Shown here piece by piece: positions 7,963-16,398 of a stretch of 64,000 bases of DNA (positions are counted from its first letter, which is position 1; each line of letters opens with the position of its first letter). A model generated the notes under the pieces. That model was not told the DNA's origin, made no database searches, and saw nothing but the letters and a program-made list of their open reading frames with translations. The position numbers were made by a program, and so were the translations under genes. The stretch covers positions 74,501 to 138,500 of the forward strand of contig NZ_CP032418.1 in the NCBI RefSeq assembly GCF_003595195.1, read 5' to 3'. This stretch comes from Paenisporosarcina cavernae. GTDB lineage: Bacteria; Bacillota; Bacilli; Bacillales_A; Planococcaceae.

Positions 7963-9401
7963 TTAGAGAGAAACTAGATATTAGTTTATTAACGATATCT
8001 TATATTAAAGCCTTATCCCAAAAAAAAATTTATAATATTCAATCGATATCTTTAAAAAATCTTTTTTTCTATAGCTCGGATAAATCAATTAAACAAGAAC
8101 TTGATAAAAATGTTCATAATTTCTTTAAGCACAATGAAATTATATTAGCTCGTGATTTTCTTTTTAAAAATGATTCGTTTACACCGAGAAGTATGTACCT
8201 AATTAGTCCAATTTATTATGCATATTATACAAAATTAGTATTTAATGTATCTCTAAAATTAAAAAGACATGACACAGAGATTGTTAATTTTTCAACTAAT
8301 CATATGGAAACATTTTATTCAGGAATTTTAGAATTTACAAATCATAAAGATAAAATTGATAATAATGCTATCTTTAATAAAAGTTACAATCTTTTTCGAC
8401 AAGAAAGAGAAAAATATTTTGATAAACATGTCATTAAGGTAGATATTAAAGATTTTTTTAATTCGATTTCAACAAAAATATTAATAAACAAATTAAAAAA
8501 TCGTATTGGTGAATGCTATGAAGTGACTGAATTAGAGAAATTTTTCTTATATTGTGATTTTAACACTTTACCACAATTTCACTATTCAATTGCTTCGTCA
8601 TTACTCTCACAAATTTACCTGTTAGATTTTGATGAAAAACTTTCGTTACTATTGCAAGAAAATAAATTGAATTTAATACGCTTCGTTGATGATATGTATA
8701 TTTACAAAAAATCAGGAGAGTACAAATTGAATGAAGTAAATAATCTAGTAGACAATATCAACTCATTACTTTGGTTTGACGGATTGGTGTTAAATTCCTC
8801 TAAAACGAAATTGCTTAAGCCAGAACAAAATGAAGAAAGTTTTAAATTGATTGACATCGTTTCAATGAATGAAACAAGTTATTCGAGTGAAAAATTAATT
8901 GATGATAAAGCTAATGAAGTAATAAATAGTGGCGGGCTGGTAGAATTTATAAGTATATTAAACGAAATGTATAAGAAAGACGGAATTTATATCCAAGAAT
9001 ATCTAAAATTATTAGATAAATATCTTTCAGTTAACGGTGGAGACAGTAATAAAGTCTTATCAAATATTATCTTTACAGAAAAATGGAAAAGATTAAATTA
9101 TAGAGATTTACTTTTAATTTCTAAAAAATGGAATTATATTTTTTTTAATCCATCACAATTCACTGTTTTATATATATTAGTAAATCGTTATTTGGAGAAT
9201 AAAAAAATTGTGGATGGAAGTAACATCAAACGTGTATTAAGTTATATGTATAAAAAGGATCAATTAAAATTTAGAGACTCTATGGTTGTCATAGGATATT
9301 TATTTCAAAATAGAAAAAAAAATAAAAATCTTCTAAAAAAAGTAGAATATTTAAATAAAGACTATGTAGATTTCATAAATAAGTATTTGAAAAAACTTTA
9401 A
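7956..9401 (+). CDS. Reverse transcriptase of the Abi/UG (DRT-like) type, paired with SLATT
   Basis: A 481-aa protein with an RT core. Motif A is VDIKDFFNSI (residues 162-171, catalytic Asp163). A motif-B-like segment begins LPQ at 205 and continues to IYLLDFDEKL. Motif C is FVDD (243-246). LNSSKTKLL resembles motif D. Motif B lacks the QG and SP of group II intron and retron enzymes, and no maturase, X or integrase domain follows. Residues 300-481 are predicted all-helical, like the alpha-repeat tails of AbiA/AbiK and UG-group defence RTs. ATG 7956 overlaps the SLATT stop. In a 60-base line inside the gene (8041-8100) only 14 bases are G or C. A phage-defence role is inference from family and pairing. 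Confidence 0.85.
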   Translation: MVIREKLDISLLTISYIKALSQKKIYNIQSISLKNLFFYSSDKSIKQELDKNVHNFFKHNEIILARDFLFKNDSFTPRSMYLISPIYYAYYTKLVFNVSLKLKRHDTEIVNFSTNHMETFYSGILEFTNHKDKIDNNAIFNKSYNLFRQEREKYFDKHVIKVDIKDFFNSISTKILINKLKNRIGECYEVTELEKFFLYCDFNTLPQFHYSIASSLLSQIYLLDFDEKLSLLLQENKLNLIRFVDDMYIYKKSGEYKLNEVNNLVDNINSLLWFDGLVLNSSKTKLLKPEQNEESFKLIDIVSMNETSYSSEKLIDDKANEVINSGGLVEFISILNEMYKKDGIYIQEYLKLLDKYLSVNGGDSNKVLSNIIFTEKWKRLNYRDLLLISKKWNYIFFNPSQFTVLYILVNRYLENKKIVDGSNIKRVLSYMYKKDQLKFRDSMVVIGYLFQNRKKNKNLLKKVEYLNKDYVDFINKYLKKL

Positions 9402-9420
9402 ATACCAAAGAAAAAATTTA

Positions 9421-9540
9421 ATGGAAGAAAGTAACTCTAGTCAATTCAAATCAAACGGTGAGCAAATCAATATTTACATAGTAAGCGCCACTAAAGATAT
9501 GAACAAAATTTTTGACGAATATATATATAGAGAAATTTAA
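9421..9540 (+). CDS. Short orphan ORF or gene remnant after the RT
   Basis: A 39-codon frame (MEESNSSQ...DEYIYREI) starts 19 nt after the RT stop. It has no convincing ribosome site. After its TAA the same frame runs a further 16 codons to 9591, which suggests a decayed C-terminal fragment rather than a designed small protein. I do not recognise it. It is reported because it fills the space between the RT gene and the terminator at 9627-9675, where RT-associated non-coding RNA could also lie. Confidence 0.25.
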   Translation: MEESNSSQFKSNGEQINIYIVSATKDMNKIFDEYIYREI

Positions 9541-9626
9541 GTAAATTTGAAGGAAATGGAAGGAATCAGATTAGAAATGAATTTTTTATGAGCCCATCTT
9601 TTTTAGATAAGAGTTTTTCAAATGTC

Positions 9627-9675
9627 AAAGCCCTGCAATTATGTTGACCATTCAACATCTTTACAGGGCTTTTTT
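9627..9675 (+). terminator. Terminator between the RT operon and the ABC importer
   Basis: AAAGCCCTG pairs with CAGGGCTTT, with an inner stem ATGTTGA/TCAACAT, followed by a T-run on the plus strand. It ends plus-strand transcription from the RT side and may also serve the converging importer operon, whose last stop codon is at 9677. Confidence 0.85.
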
Positions 9676-9676
9676 C

Positions 9677-10483
9677 TTATGCATGATAATTTAACTTTCT
9701 TAAAAGCACTTTCTCCAAATTCTCCACCATTTTATACATTATGGTCGCCATAATGACGATTATACATAGTGCTAAAAACACGAGGTTGAAGTTGAAGATT
9801 TGGAAACCTGAGATGATTAAGTAGCCGAGACCTTGTGAAGAGACTAAGAATTCTCCTACGATAACGCCAACCCATGACAACCCTACATTGACCTTTAGCG
9901 TAGAGATAATAGATGGTACGGAGGCTGGCAAGATAACGTGTTGAAATGTTTGCATTCGACTTGCTTGAAAGAGCTCCATCACTTTCACATAGTTTTTATT
10001 AACTTGTTGAAAAGCGGAGAAGATCACGATGGTGGAGATGACGACTGAGATTAAGACTCCCATGACGAGTACGGAAAAGATGGTCGGGCCAAAGATGACG
10101 AGGATTATAGGTCCAATCGCTACTTTTGGCATTGCGTTGAGTACGACTAAATAGGGGTCTAACACTTTTGCTGCTGTGTGCGAGGACCACAATCCAAAGG
10201 CAAATAATGTACCAAGTAGGGTCCCGAGAATGAAGCCAATGATGGTTTCAAAAAGTGTCACTAGAACATGAACATATAATGTACCATCCACTATTTTCGA
10301 CACAAACAATTTCGAGACGGCTAATGGACTACTAAAGATTAATGGATCTAGTAGTCGGTAATGCGTAGTAATTTCCCATGTAGCAAAGAGTGCAACGAGT
10401 AAAAAGAGTTGGAGAAATTGAATGCGTTTTCGTTCTTGTTTTTGCGATTGTCGAAAATTTTCATGTAACGTTTTCATATCCAT
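9677..10483 (-). CDS. ABC importer permease (SsuC/ThiX type)
   Basis: This is a membrane permease of the taurine/nitrate/sulfonate/pyrimidine-precursor class, about 268 aa with some six membrane helices. It begins with a cytoplasmic charged stretch (KTLHENFRQSQKQERKR). A central segment, GEFLVSSQGLGYLI, corresponds to the loop that docks on the ATPase. I chose ATG 10483 because AAGGAG lies about 10 nt upstream; the frame is open to 10549 but that start would lie deep inside the ATPase gene. It overlaps the ATPase gene end by 23 nt, indicating coupling. It is last in a three-gene operon (binding protein, ATPase, permease). The substrate cannot be read from sequence. Confidence 0.88.
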   Translation of the reverse strand: MDMKTLHENFRQSQKQERKRIQFLQLFLLVALFATWEITTHYRLLDPLIFSSPLAVSKLFVSKIVDGTLYVHVLVTLFETIIGFILGTLLGTLFAFGLWSSHTAAKVLDPYLVVLNAMPKVAIGPIILVIFGPTIFSVLVMGVLISVVISTIVIFSAFQQVNKNYVKVMELFQASRMQTFQHVILPASVPSIISTLKVNVGLSWVGVIVGEFLVSSQGLGYLIISGFQIFNFNLVFLALCIIVIMATIMYKMVENLEKVLLRKLNYHA

Positions 10484-11216
10484 TCGCTTCGAGCTCCTTC
10501 CAAATAGTTTGGAATAAAGGCTGAAACAAGGGGGAATTTCTGGCTTCAAAAGGAGCTAGATTCCGAATTTCTTCCGGTATATCAAAGACTTTTAAAATGG
10601 TACCTGGGCGGTTACTAAATAGATACACTCGGTCACTCATCGCAATTGCTTCTGCGATATCATGTGTTACGAGAATGGCAGTCTTCTCGAGTTGTTGGAT
10701 TGTCTTTGCGACAAAATTCTCGAGGAGTAATTTGGTATAAAAATCGAGAGCCGAAAAAGGTTCATCTAATAGGAGTAACCGTGGTTGTACGGCAAGTGTA
10801 CGTGCAAGAGAAATGCGTTGACGCATGCCGCCGGAAAGCTGTGCAGGGTAAAAGTTAGCGGTATGGGTGAGTTGAAAGCGACGCAGTAAATCGTCGACGA
10901 TTTCTGTGTCTTCTCGGTTTTGTAGACGTAAGCCAAGGAGAATATTTTCCTTGATCGTTTTCCATGGAAACAAGTAATCCTGTTGTAGCATATACCCAAT
11001 CTCAGATGGTGAGATTTGTTGTGTGAGTCTGCCAGAAGTAGGTTTGATTAAATTTGCAATGATGGAGAGAAGGGTCGATTTTCCACACCCACTTGGACCG
11101 ATGAAAGAAATGAAATCTCCTTCCTCTATGGAAAATGAAACATCTTCAAGAGCGACGGTATAACCTTCTTCGGAAAAAAAGATATGTTGAAGAGATGATG
11201 CTTCAATTAGACGCAC
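10461..11216 (-). CDS. ABC importer ATPase (SsuB/TauB type)
   Basis: This is the cytoplasmic ATPase of the importer. It shows Walker A GPSGCGKST, a Q-loop (MLQQDYLFPW), the signature LSGGMRQR, Walker B LLLLDEPFSALD and a switch His (VTHDIAEA). Its 251 aa are normal for this class. The start is GTG 11216, whose first base lies 1 nt beyond the binding-protein stop codon. It sits between the binding-protein gene and the permease gene and shares their transcript. The QDYLFPW Q-loop is typical of nitrate, sulfonate, taurine and HMP importers. Confidence 0.9.
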   Translation of the reverse strand: MRLIEASSLQHIFFSEEGYTVALEDVSFSIEEGDFISFIGPSGCGKSTLLSIIANLIKPTSGRLTQQISPSEIGYMLQQDYLFPWKTIKENILLGLRLQNREDTEIVDDLLRRFQLTHTANFYPAQLSGGMRQRISLARTLAVQPRLLLLDEPFSALDFYTKLLLENFVAKTIQQLEKTAILVTHDIAEAIAMSDRVYLFSNRPGTILKVFDIPEEIRNLAPFEARNSPLFQPLFQTIWKELEANGYENVT

Positions 11217-11217
11217 A

Positions 11218-12201
11218 TTACTTCACAACCTCTTCTGCAAAGGTTCGATTTACTAATTTGGTGTAGTCTGGATCTGTTTCAAGTTTATTCGCTTCTTTCA
11301 TTACTTGTAACAAATTCTCAAATTCATTTTCATCAATGATTGGATCCTTTGCATAGGACGCTTGGTCACGATAACGCTCGACTACTTTTTCAATAAGCGC
11401 TAAATCGGTGTCTTCAAAGTAAGGTGCAATCGCTTTTGCGACCTCTGTCGCGGAACTTTCGTATACCCAGTTTTGAGCTTTATAAAGAGCGCGTGTAAAA
11501 CCTTCTATCAGCTCTTTATCACCTAGCGTACTTTCCTTCGTCATAAAGACTGTATAAGGAATTGCCCCAAGTTCTTCTCCAAAAGAAGCCACAACGGTTC
11601 CCATTCCTTGTTCTTCAAAAATGCTAGCGGTTGGTTCGAAAAGTTGAACAAAATCCCCTGTACCAGATGCAAAGGCATTTGGAATATTGGCGAAATCCAC
11701 ATTTTGAATAAGCGTTAAATCTTCTTGCGGATTGATGCCGTTATTTTTCAGTACGAACTCACCAGCCATTTGGGGCATTCCGCCTGCACGTTGTCCTAAA
11801 AATGTTGTCCCTTTTAACATGTTCCAATCAAAGTTTTCAACCTTTTCACGTGAAACTAAAAAAGTACCGTCTGTTTGCGTTAATTGAGCAAAATTGACCA
11901 CCGGATCATTTGGGTTTTGGCCAGCCACATAAATAGACGTTTCCGCACCGATTAACGCGATATCGACCCCGTCAGATAAGAGGGCAGTCATTGTTTTGTC
12001 TCCGCCGGGTATGGTGGTCACGTCGATCGCTAATCCTTCCTCTTCAAAAAAGCCCTTCTCAATACCGGCATATAAAGGCGCGTAGAAAATCGAACGTGCT
12101 ACTTCGCCAAGTTGAACTTCCTTCACTTCTTCTTTCCCACAAGCACTTAACATTAAAATCATAGCGATTAAACCTACCGTGCCTTTCCATTTCACTTTCA
12201 T
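11218..12201 (-). CDS. Substrate-binding lipoprotein, NMT1/SsuA-like
   Basis: This lipoprotein captures the substrate of the importer. A signal peptide with lipobox LSAC is lipidated at about residue 20. The NMT1/THI5-like periplasmic-binding fold follows: SIFYAPLYAGIEKGFFEEEG, then VDIALIGAETS and NVDFANIPNAF. I chose ATG 12201 because GGAGAGAAGG lies directly upstream and a signal peptide follows; the open frame extends to 12339 but yields a charged extension before the signal. The family covers sulfonates, nitrate, taurine, riboflavin and thiamine precursors. No TPP riboswitch or other recognised element is visible in the 148 nt upstream, so the substrate stays open. Confidence 0.88.
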   Translation of the reverse strand: MKVKWKGTVGLIAMILMLSACGKEEVKEVQLGEVARSIFYAPLYAGIEKGFFEEEGLAIDVTTIPGGDKTMTALLSDGVDIALIGAETSIYVAGQNPNDPVVNFAQLTQTDGTFLVSREKVENFDWNMLKGTTFLGQRAGGMPQMAGEFVLKNNGINPQEDLTLIQNVDFANIPNAFASGTGDFVQLFEPTASIFEEQGMGTVVASFGEELGAIPYTVFMTKESTLGDKELIEGFTRALYKAQNWVYESSATEVAKAIAPYFEDTDLALIEKVVERYRDQASYAKDPIIDENEFENLLQVMKEANKLETDPDYTKLVNRTFAEEVVK

Positions 12202-12349
12202 GTACCTTCTCTCCTTATGATATGTACTAGCGTATGCCAGGCACGTGAAATTGGTGTTTGACCCAAAAGGGTAGTGAAAAGTTCTATTTTTACGAATGGT
12301 AGCATTATCAGAGCTTGTTTTTAAAATTACCCAAAACAAATTCTACTTA

Positions 12350-13084
12350 CTAACACTGACTAAAAATAAGCGGGAACTGTTTTACAATGGCAGCGGTAAT
12401 AGTGTCTGACATCCCCAGAGCCTGTTCTTGAATTGTGTCATATTCGGCAATCCCTTTTTGATAGTCTTTATTCATCATCAACACAGCTTCCATTTTTGTT
12501 AACTGTAAGTGGCGGTAAAACATCGTGCGAAATTCACTTTCCGAAATGAAAGGATTAATGTGATGTAAGAAAGAAGCGACTTGATCCGCATTGAGATACC
12601 AGTTTGTTTCGGCAGTAGTAGCTTCCTGTTCATTCCCCTCTAGAGCGGCCTTCACAAGATCACCAGCTATTTCTAAGTGCTCTCGAATTAATGCACTGTA
12701 CATATCTGCGATTTGATCTCCATATAAAGGTCTCAGTAAATTTCCCATGTCTGTAGCATTTTGAAGCAACCGAGCAGTTACCATGTCAACATCAGGTAGG
12801 TTAAATACCATACTGATAATTGTCATTCTCGTCCACGCAACGTGCTCTTCCCAAAGACTACGCATGTTTTCTTTTAGCTCTACCTCGGCTGCGCATAAAC
12901 ATTTGCTAGAACTTAAGGAAATGGGTAAATAAATCATTTGCCCAACATATAAAGCACAAGGATTTACTCTAGGATTTACCGCGACAATATCATGCACGGA
13001 AAGATTATATCGCTGTGCTAACTCCCAGTAAGTATCTCCGGGTTGGATGGTATAACTAGAAACATTCATCGAGTGATGAAGCAT
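12350..13084 (-). CDS. LysM protein with a helical C-terminal domain
   Basis: The protein has one N-terminal LysM module (SYTIQPGDTYWELAQRYN, then VNPRVNPCALYVGQMIYLP) and a helical domain of about 180 residues. The latter includes LWEEHVAWTRMTIISMVFNLPD and LLQNATDMG. Similar proteins in bacilli carry the same C-terminal domain, sometimes mislabelled acetylglutamate kinase; its function is unknown. LysM binds peptidoglycan, but no signal peptide is visible, so it may act in the spore or mother cell. I chose ATG 13084 because AAGGAG lies 9-10 nt upstream; upstream in-frame ATGs lack one. It is divergent from the ABC exporter genes. Confidence 0.75.
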   Translation of the reverse strand: MLHHSMNVSSYTIQPGDTYWELAQRYNLSVHDIVAVNPRVNPCALYVGQMIYLPISLSSSKCLCAAEVELKENMRSLWEEHVAWTRMTIISMVFNLPDVDMVTARLLQNATDMGNLLRPLYGDQIADMYSALIREHLEIAGDLVKAALEGNEQEATTAETNWYLNADQVASFLHHINPFISESEFRTMFYRHLQLTKMEAVLMMNKDYQKGIAEYDTIQEQALGMSDTITAAIVKQFPLIFSQC

Positions 13085-13239
13085 ATTAATTTCTACTCCT
13101 TCTTCATGAACTTTCATGTGCGCATGCACTTCACCCTACAATGTATTCAACGAAGTAGTTTTCGGTGTTAGTAGCGAAATAAAAGACGTATAAAGAAATA
13201 AAAAAGCTAATTAAAAGAATCTTCACCTTAAATATACAT

Positions 13240-13268
13240 TTGAATTTGAAAAATTCTGATTTTATAAC
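13240..13268 (+). promoter_or_regulatory. Sigma-A-type promoter of the ABC exporter pair
   Basis: TTGAAT (13240-13245), a 17-nt spacer and TATAAC (13263-13268) lie 44 nt before the ATPase start codon. Confidence 0.6.
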
Positions 13269-13312
13269 ATCCAAATGTTGGAATGATGGTACACTTATTA
13301 GGGGGGATAAAT

Positions 13313-14113
13313 ATGACTGAATTTAAAGAGAAAGTACTATCATTAGATAATCTAACGATGAAATATGACAATAAAATTGTACTAAATGGCATAAATCTAG
13401 ATGTGCATCAAGGTGAGATAATTGGCTATATTGGACCAAACGGCGCAGGGAAAAGCACGACGGTTAAAATCATGCTAGGTCTTGTGGAAGGATATCGAGG
13501 AACGGTAGAGATTTTCGGACAAGATATTGCTAATGGAGACATTTCGTATAAGAAAAAAATCGGCTATGTTCCGGAGAATGCAGAGTTATATGAAACACTT
13601 ACACCACGAGAGTATCTAACCTTTTCTGGAGAATTATATGGACTTGACCGCAAAGTGGCAGAAGAAAAAGCACATGAGTTAATGAAAAATTTTGAGTTAG
13701 ATCACGTGTTTGATAGCCGTATTTCCTCCTTTTCCAAAGGAATGAAACAAAAAGTGCTCATTATATCGAGTCTATTGCATGATCCAGTGTTATTATTTTT
13801 CGATGAACCACTTAGTGGTCTCGATGCAAACAGTATGTTAGTAGTGAAAGAAATGATTGCTCTACTTGCTGCACAAGGAAAAACCATTTTTTACTCTTCA
13901 CACATTATGGATGTAGTCGAGAAGATTAGTACACGAATCATTTTATTAGTGAACGGGAATGTTGTAGCAGATGGAACGTTCGCAGAGCTAGTCTCGAAAA
14001 GTGAACAAGGATCATTAGAAGAAATATTTAATCAGTTAACTGGTTTTAATGATCACCAGCAGATTGCCGAGCGTCTTGTTCGTACAATGGCTGGAGGAAG
14101 TAAGCATGAATGA
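13313..14113 (+). CDS. ABC transporter ATPase
   Basis: This is the ATPase subunit of an ABC-2-type exporter. Walker A is GPNGAGKSTT, the signature is FSKGMKQK, Walker B is VLLFFDEPLSGLD and the switch His is in SSHIMDVVEK. I chose ATG 13313 because GGGGGG lies 6-8 nt upstream; the frame is open to 13283. The last codons overlap the permease start by 8 nt. The signature has K where G is usual in LSGGQ, a variation seen in this exporter class. The substrate is unknown; lantibiotic or drug efflux are possibilities, not conclusions. Confidence 0.88.
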   Translation: MTEFKEKVLSLDNLTMKYDNKIVLNGINLDVHQGEIIGYIGPNGAGKSTTVKIMLGLVEGYRGTVEIFGQDIANGDISYKKKIGYVPENAELYETLTPREYLTFSGELYGLDRKVAEEKAHELMKNFELDHVFDSRISSFSKGMKQKVLIISSLLHDPVLLFFDEPLSGLDANSMLVVKEMIALLAAQGKTIFYSSHIMDVVEKISTRIILLVNGNVVADGTFAELVSKSEQGSLEEIFNQLTGFNDHQQIAERLVRTMAGGSKHE

Positions 14114-15737
14114 TTTTCGAGTGCTGAGAATAATGGATGTTTTTCGAAAATTATTTTTGATAATGGGCATTGACTACGATATCATGCGTAAAATTCTTCA
14201 AATGAAGCTAGTCATGGATGACAGACGTGTTCCGACTATTTTTGAAGGGGAAAAAAGCGAGAAAGAGTCAAAAAACTTTATCAAATCTCTAGGCGTTTAT
14301 GCACTTTACGGCCTTATTTTAATTCCCTTTATTGTTCTCCAAGCGAATTATATGATTTCGTTAAGTTTTGTTTTTGGGATTACTCTATTTATTTTACTGA
14401 CGACAATGATTTCGGATTATTCCAGTGTCTTACTTGATTTACGGGATAAAACAATGTTAAACACCAAACCAGTGAATAACCGAACAATCCAAGCGGCAAA
14501 AACCATCCACATCTTTCTTTATATCGTCGCTATAACAGGTGCTTTCGTTGGTATTCCTGTGGTTGTTAGTCTATTCAGGCATGGTCCAATCTTTGCGAGT
14601 ATCTTTCTTACTGCTTTGATGCTTATCAGTTTGTTTGTGATAGTACTTACAGCTTTTCTATATTTACTTGTCTTGAAATTCTTTGATGGTGAAAGATTAA
14701 AGGACATTATTAACTACACGCAAATTATTCTAAGTGTTGGCGTGTTTTTAGGATATCAATTGATTAGTAGGTCGTTTAATTTCTCTGATGCAGGTTTTAA
14801 CTATCAATTTGATTGGTGGAATTTGTTTATACCAGCTTTTTGGTTTGCAGCTCCATTTGAATGGCTTTTGGGTGGCAACACTTCCAATGAAATTAAGTTG
14901 CTATCCGCATTCGCGGTGATCATTCCATTACTATCTATCGTTGTATATGTGAAAATGATGGCGTCATTTGAAAAAAATATTCAAAAGTTAGCGGCACATT
15001 CTACTACTAGCAAGAAAAAAATTAGAAGTTTGAACGATTTATTGACACCTATAGTGAATCGTTCAAAAGAGGAACGAGCACTGTACCGTTTCGCATCATT
15101 CATGATGGAGAAAGATAGAGATTTCAAATTGAAAGCTTATCCTGGCGTTGCATTGACACTTTTTATTCCGTTAATCTTTATTGCGAATGAAATGAGTTTT
15201 CGGACATTAGAAGGAGTGTCAGAAGGGAAAGGGTTTCTAATCATTTACATCAGTAACTTTCTGATGACGTCTATCATTTCGTTCCTTCAATTTTCAGGGA
15301 ATTATCGAGCAAGCTGGATCTTCCAAACGGTTCCTTTGGAACGCGTGACGACCATATATAATGCGACGTATAAGGCATTTCTTACGAAATTTTACTTGCC
15401 GATATTTCTAGTATTAAGTATCTGCTTTACGTGGATATTTTCTGTTTCCGTCATACCACATCTGATAATTGCATTTCTTTCAGGGATTGCTCAACTAATT
15501 TTGGTCTATCGATTATCGGACAATGAACGTTTTCCGTTTTCTCGATCATTTAAAACGATGAAAGAAGACAACACAGCGAAAACATTGCTTCTTTCCTTAT
15601 TAATCGGTCCATTTGTTATCGTGCATTACATAATTCTTGCAGTTCCATACGGAGTTCCAATCTATTTGAGCTTGTTAGTAGTATTAGTAGTTGTAGGATG
15701 GAAAGGCACTTTCTCAGCACTTAGAACAGCGAGGTAA
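14106..15737 (+). CDS. ABC-2-like exporter permease
   Basis: This is a 543-aa integral membrane protein paired with the ATPase just upstream (8-nt overlap, GGAGGAAG ribosome site). It starts with a cytoplasmic segment of about 60 residues. About ten to twelve hydrophobic helices follow, in two blocks separated by a charged loop at about residues 285-340 (HSTTSKKKIRSLNDLL). Large permeases of this kind accompany single ATPases in Bacillales. I find no recognisable substrate motif. The frame is open upstream to 14049, but only ATG 14106 has a ribosome site and a sensible overlap. Confidence 0.8.
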   Translation: MNDFRVLRIMDVFRKLFLIMGIDYDIMRKILQMKLVMDDRRVPTIFEGEKSEKESKNFIKSLGVYALYGLILIPFIVLQANYMISLSFVFGITLFILLTTMISDYSSVLLDLRDKTMLNTKPVNNRTIQAAKTIHIFLYIVAITGAFVGIPVVVSLFRHGPIFASIFLTALMLISLFVIVLTAFLYLLVLKFFDGERLKDIINYTQIILSVGVFLGYQLISRSFNFSDAGFNYQFDWWNLFIPAFWFAAPFEWLLGGNTSNEIKLLSAFAVIIPLLSIVVYVKMMASFEKNIQKLAAHSTTSKKKIRSLNDLLTPIVNRSKEERALYRFASFMMEKDRDFKLKAYPGVALTLFIPLIFIANEMSFRTLEGVSEGKGFLIIYISNFLMTSIISFLQFSGNYRASWIFQTVPLERVTTIYNATYKAFLTKFYLPIFLVLSICFTWIFSVSVIPHLIIAFLSGIAQLILVYRLSDNERFPFSRSFKTMKEDNTAKTLLLSLLIGPFVIVHYIILAVPYGVPIYLSLLVVLVVVGWKGTFSALRTAR

Positions 15738-15779
15738 AGAACCGGAAAAAAGACGATAAGAGATACGAGGGAGAAGGAC

Positions 15780-15929
15780 ATGTTTGGATTTTGGAAGAAA
15801 TCTTGTGCAATCTGTAAAAGGAAAGTAGAACCTTTACGTATGTTTCGAAATGACAAAGGGGAAGTGCTGAAGGTTTGTTTAGCATGCAGTGAGTATGCAG
15901 AGAGACGAGCTTATAAAAAAGTGCTGTGA
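15780..15929 (+). CDS. 49-aa double-CxxC zinc-ribbon protein
   Basis: This small gene lies 43 nt after the permease. It starts at ATG 15780 with GGGAGAAGG about 3-9 nt upstream. The protein MFGFWKKSCAIC...VCLACSEYAERR has two CxxC pairs about 24 residues apart, the pattern of a zinc ribbon, with a basic C terminus. It could bind nucleic acid or be a small metal-binding adaptor. It may be the last gene of the exporter operon; no terminator is seen between them. Confidence 0.65.
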   Translation: MFGFWKKSCAICKRKVEPLRMFRNDKGEVLKVCLACSEYAERRAYKKVL

Positions 15930-15991
15930 GAATGGAAATTATTTTGAGAGAAAGAACAAATAAAAAATGGAAGATTGAATAGGAGAGGTAA

Positions 15992-16243
15992 ATGATGAAG
16001 ACAAATCTAAAATCTCTTGTTTCTCTGGCTTTCGGTGTATTATCTATCCTAACGCCATTGGTCGGAATAATTTTTGGATTTGTTGGTATTACGTTTGCGA
16101 ATCAATGTATAAAAGAGGTCAAGGAACGCGAGGAAATTGGAAAAGAATATGCAGATATTGCTAAAAAATTAAGTGTCATCGGGATTATCATTCAGATAGT
16201 AAGAATATTTATTGCGTTAGTAAGTTTGAGCACTTTATATTAA
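15992..16243 (+). CDS. Small two-helix membrane protein (DUF4190-like)
   Basis: An 83-aa protein with a hydrophobic pair near residues 8-36 and a third hydrophobic stretch near 61-80. A charged segment (KEVKEREEIGKEYADIAKK) lies between them. The arrangement resembles DUF4190-type small membrane proteins of unknown function. AGGAGAGG lies 3-6 nt before ATG 15992; the next codon is also ATG and could be used. It is separated from the 49-aa protein gene by 62 nt. Confidence 0.6.
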   Translation: MMKTNLKSLVSLAFGVLSILTPLVGIIFGFVGITFANQCIKEVKEREEIGKEYADIAKKLSVIGIIIQIVRIFIALVSLSTLY

Positions 16244-16350
16244 GGAAATCCAGAGAAATTTGTAAGAAACCCCGTTGAAGGCAAATAGAAACTTTCACTG
16301 TTTTTTTCTTGAACTTGCAGCACTTAATTTAAATGTAACTGATACAAACT

Positions 16351-16395
16351 AAAAAGCTGCTCTCCATGATTTTTCCATCACGAAAGGGCAGCTCA
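16351..16395 (-). terminator. Terminator after terC
   Basis: On the minus strand GAGCTGC pairs with GCAGC and the stem is followed by TTTTT. It lies directly after the terC stop codon at 16399. Confidence 0.82.
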
Positions 16396-16398
16396 TTT

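Noticed and set aside
7336-9401. Retron (RT with msr/msd)
   Set aside because: No inverted-repeat-flanked msr/msd is visible upstream, and the RT lacks retron-type motifs; the UG/Abi type fits better.
9680-9695. A TTATCATgcATAA sequence resembling the rlmH end, as a second SCC-type att site
   Set aside because: It is on the opposite strand, differs at two positions and simply encodes the C terminus of the permease; SCC att sites should be direct repeats, and there is no ccr recombinase.
12202-12349. TPP riboswitch before the NMT1-type importer
   Set aside because: The conserved CTGAGA and ACCTGA...CTGGATAATGCCAGCG-like blocks are absent.
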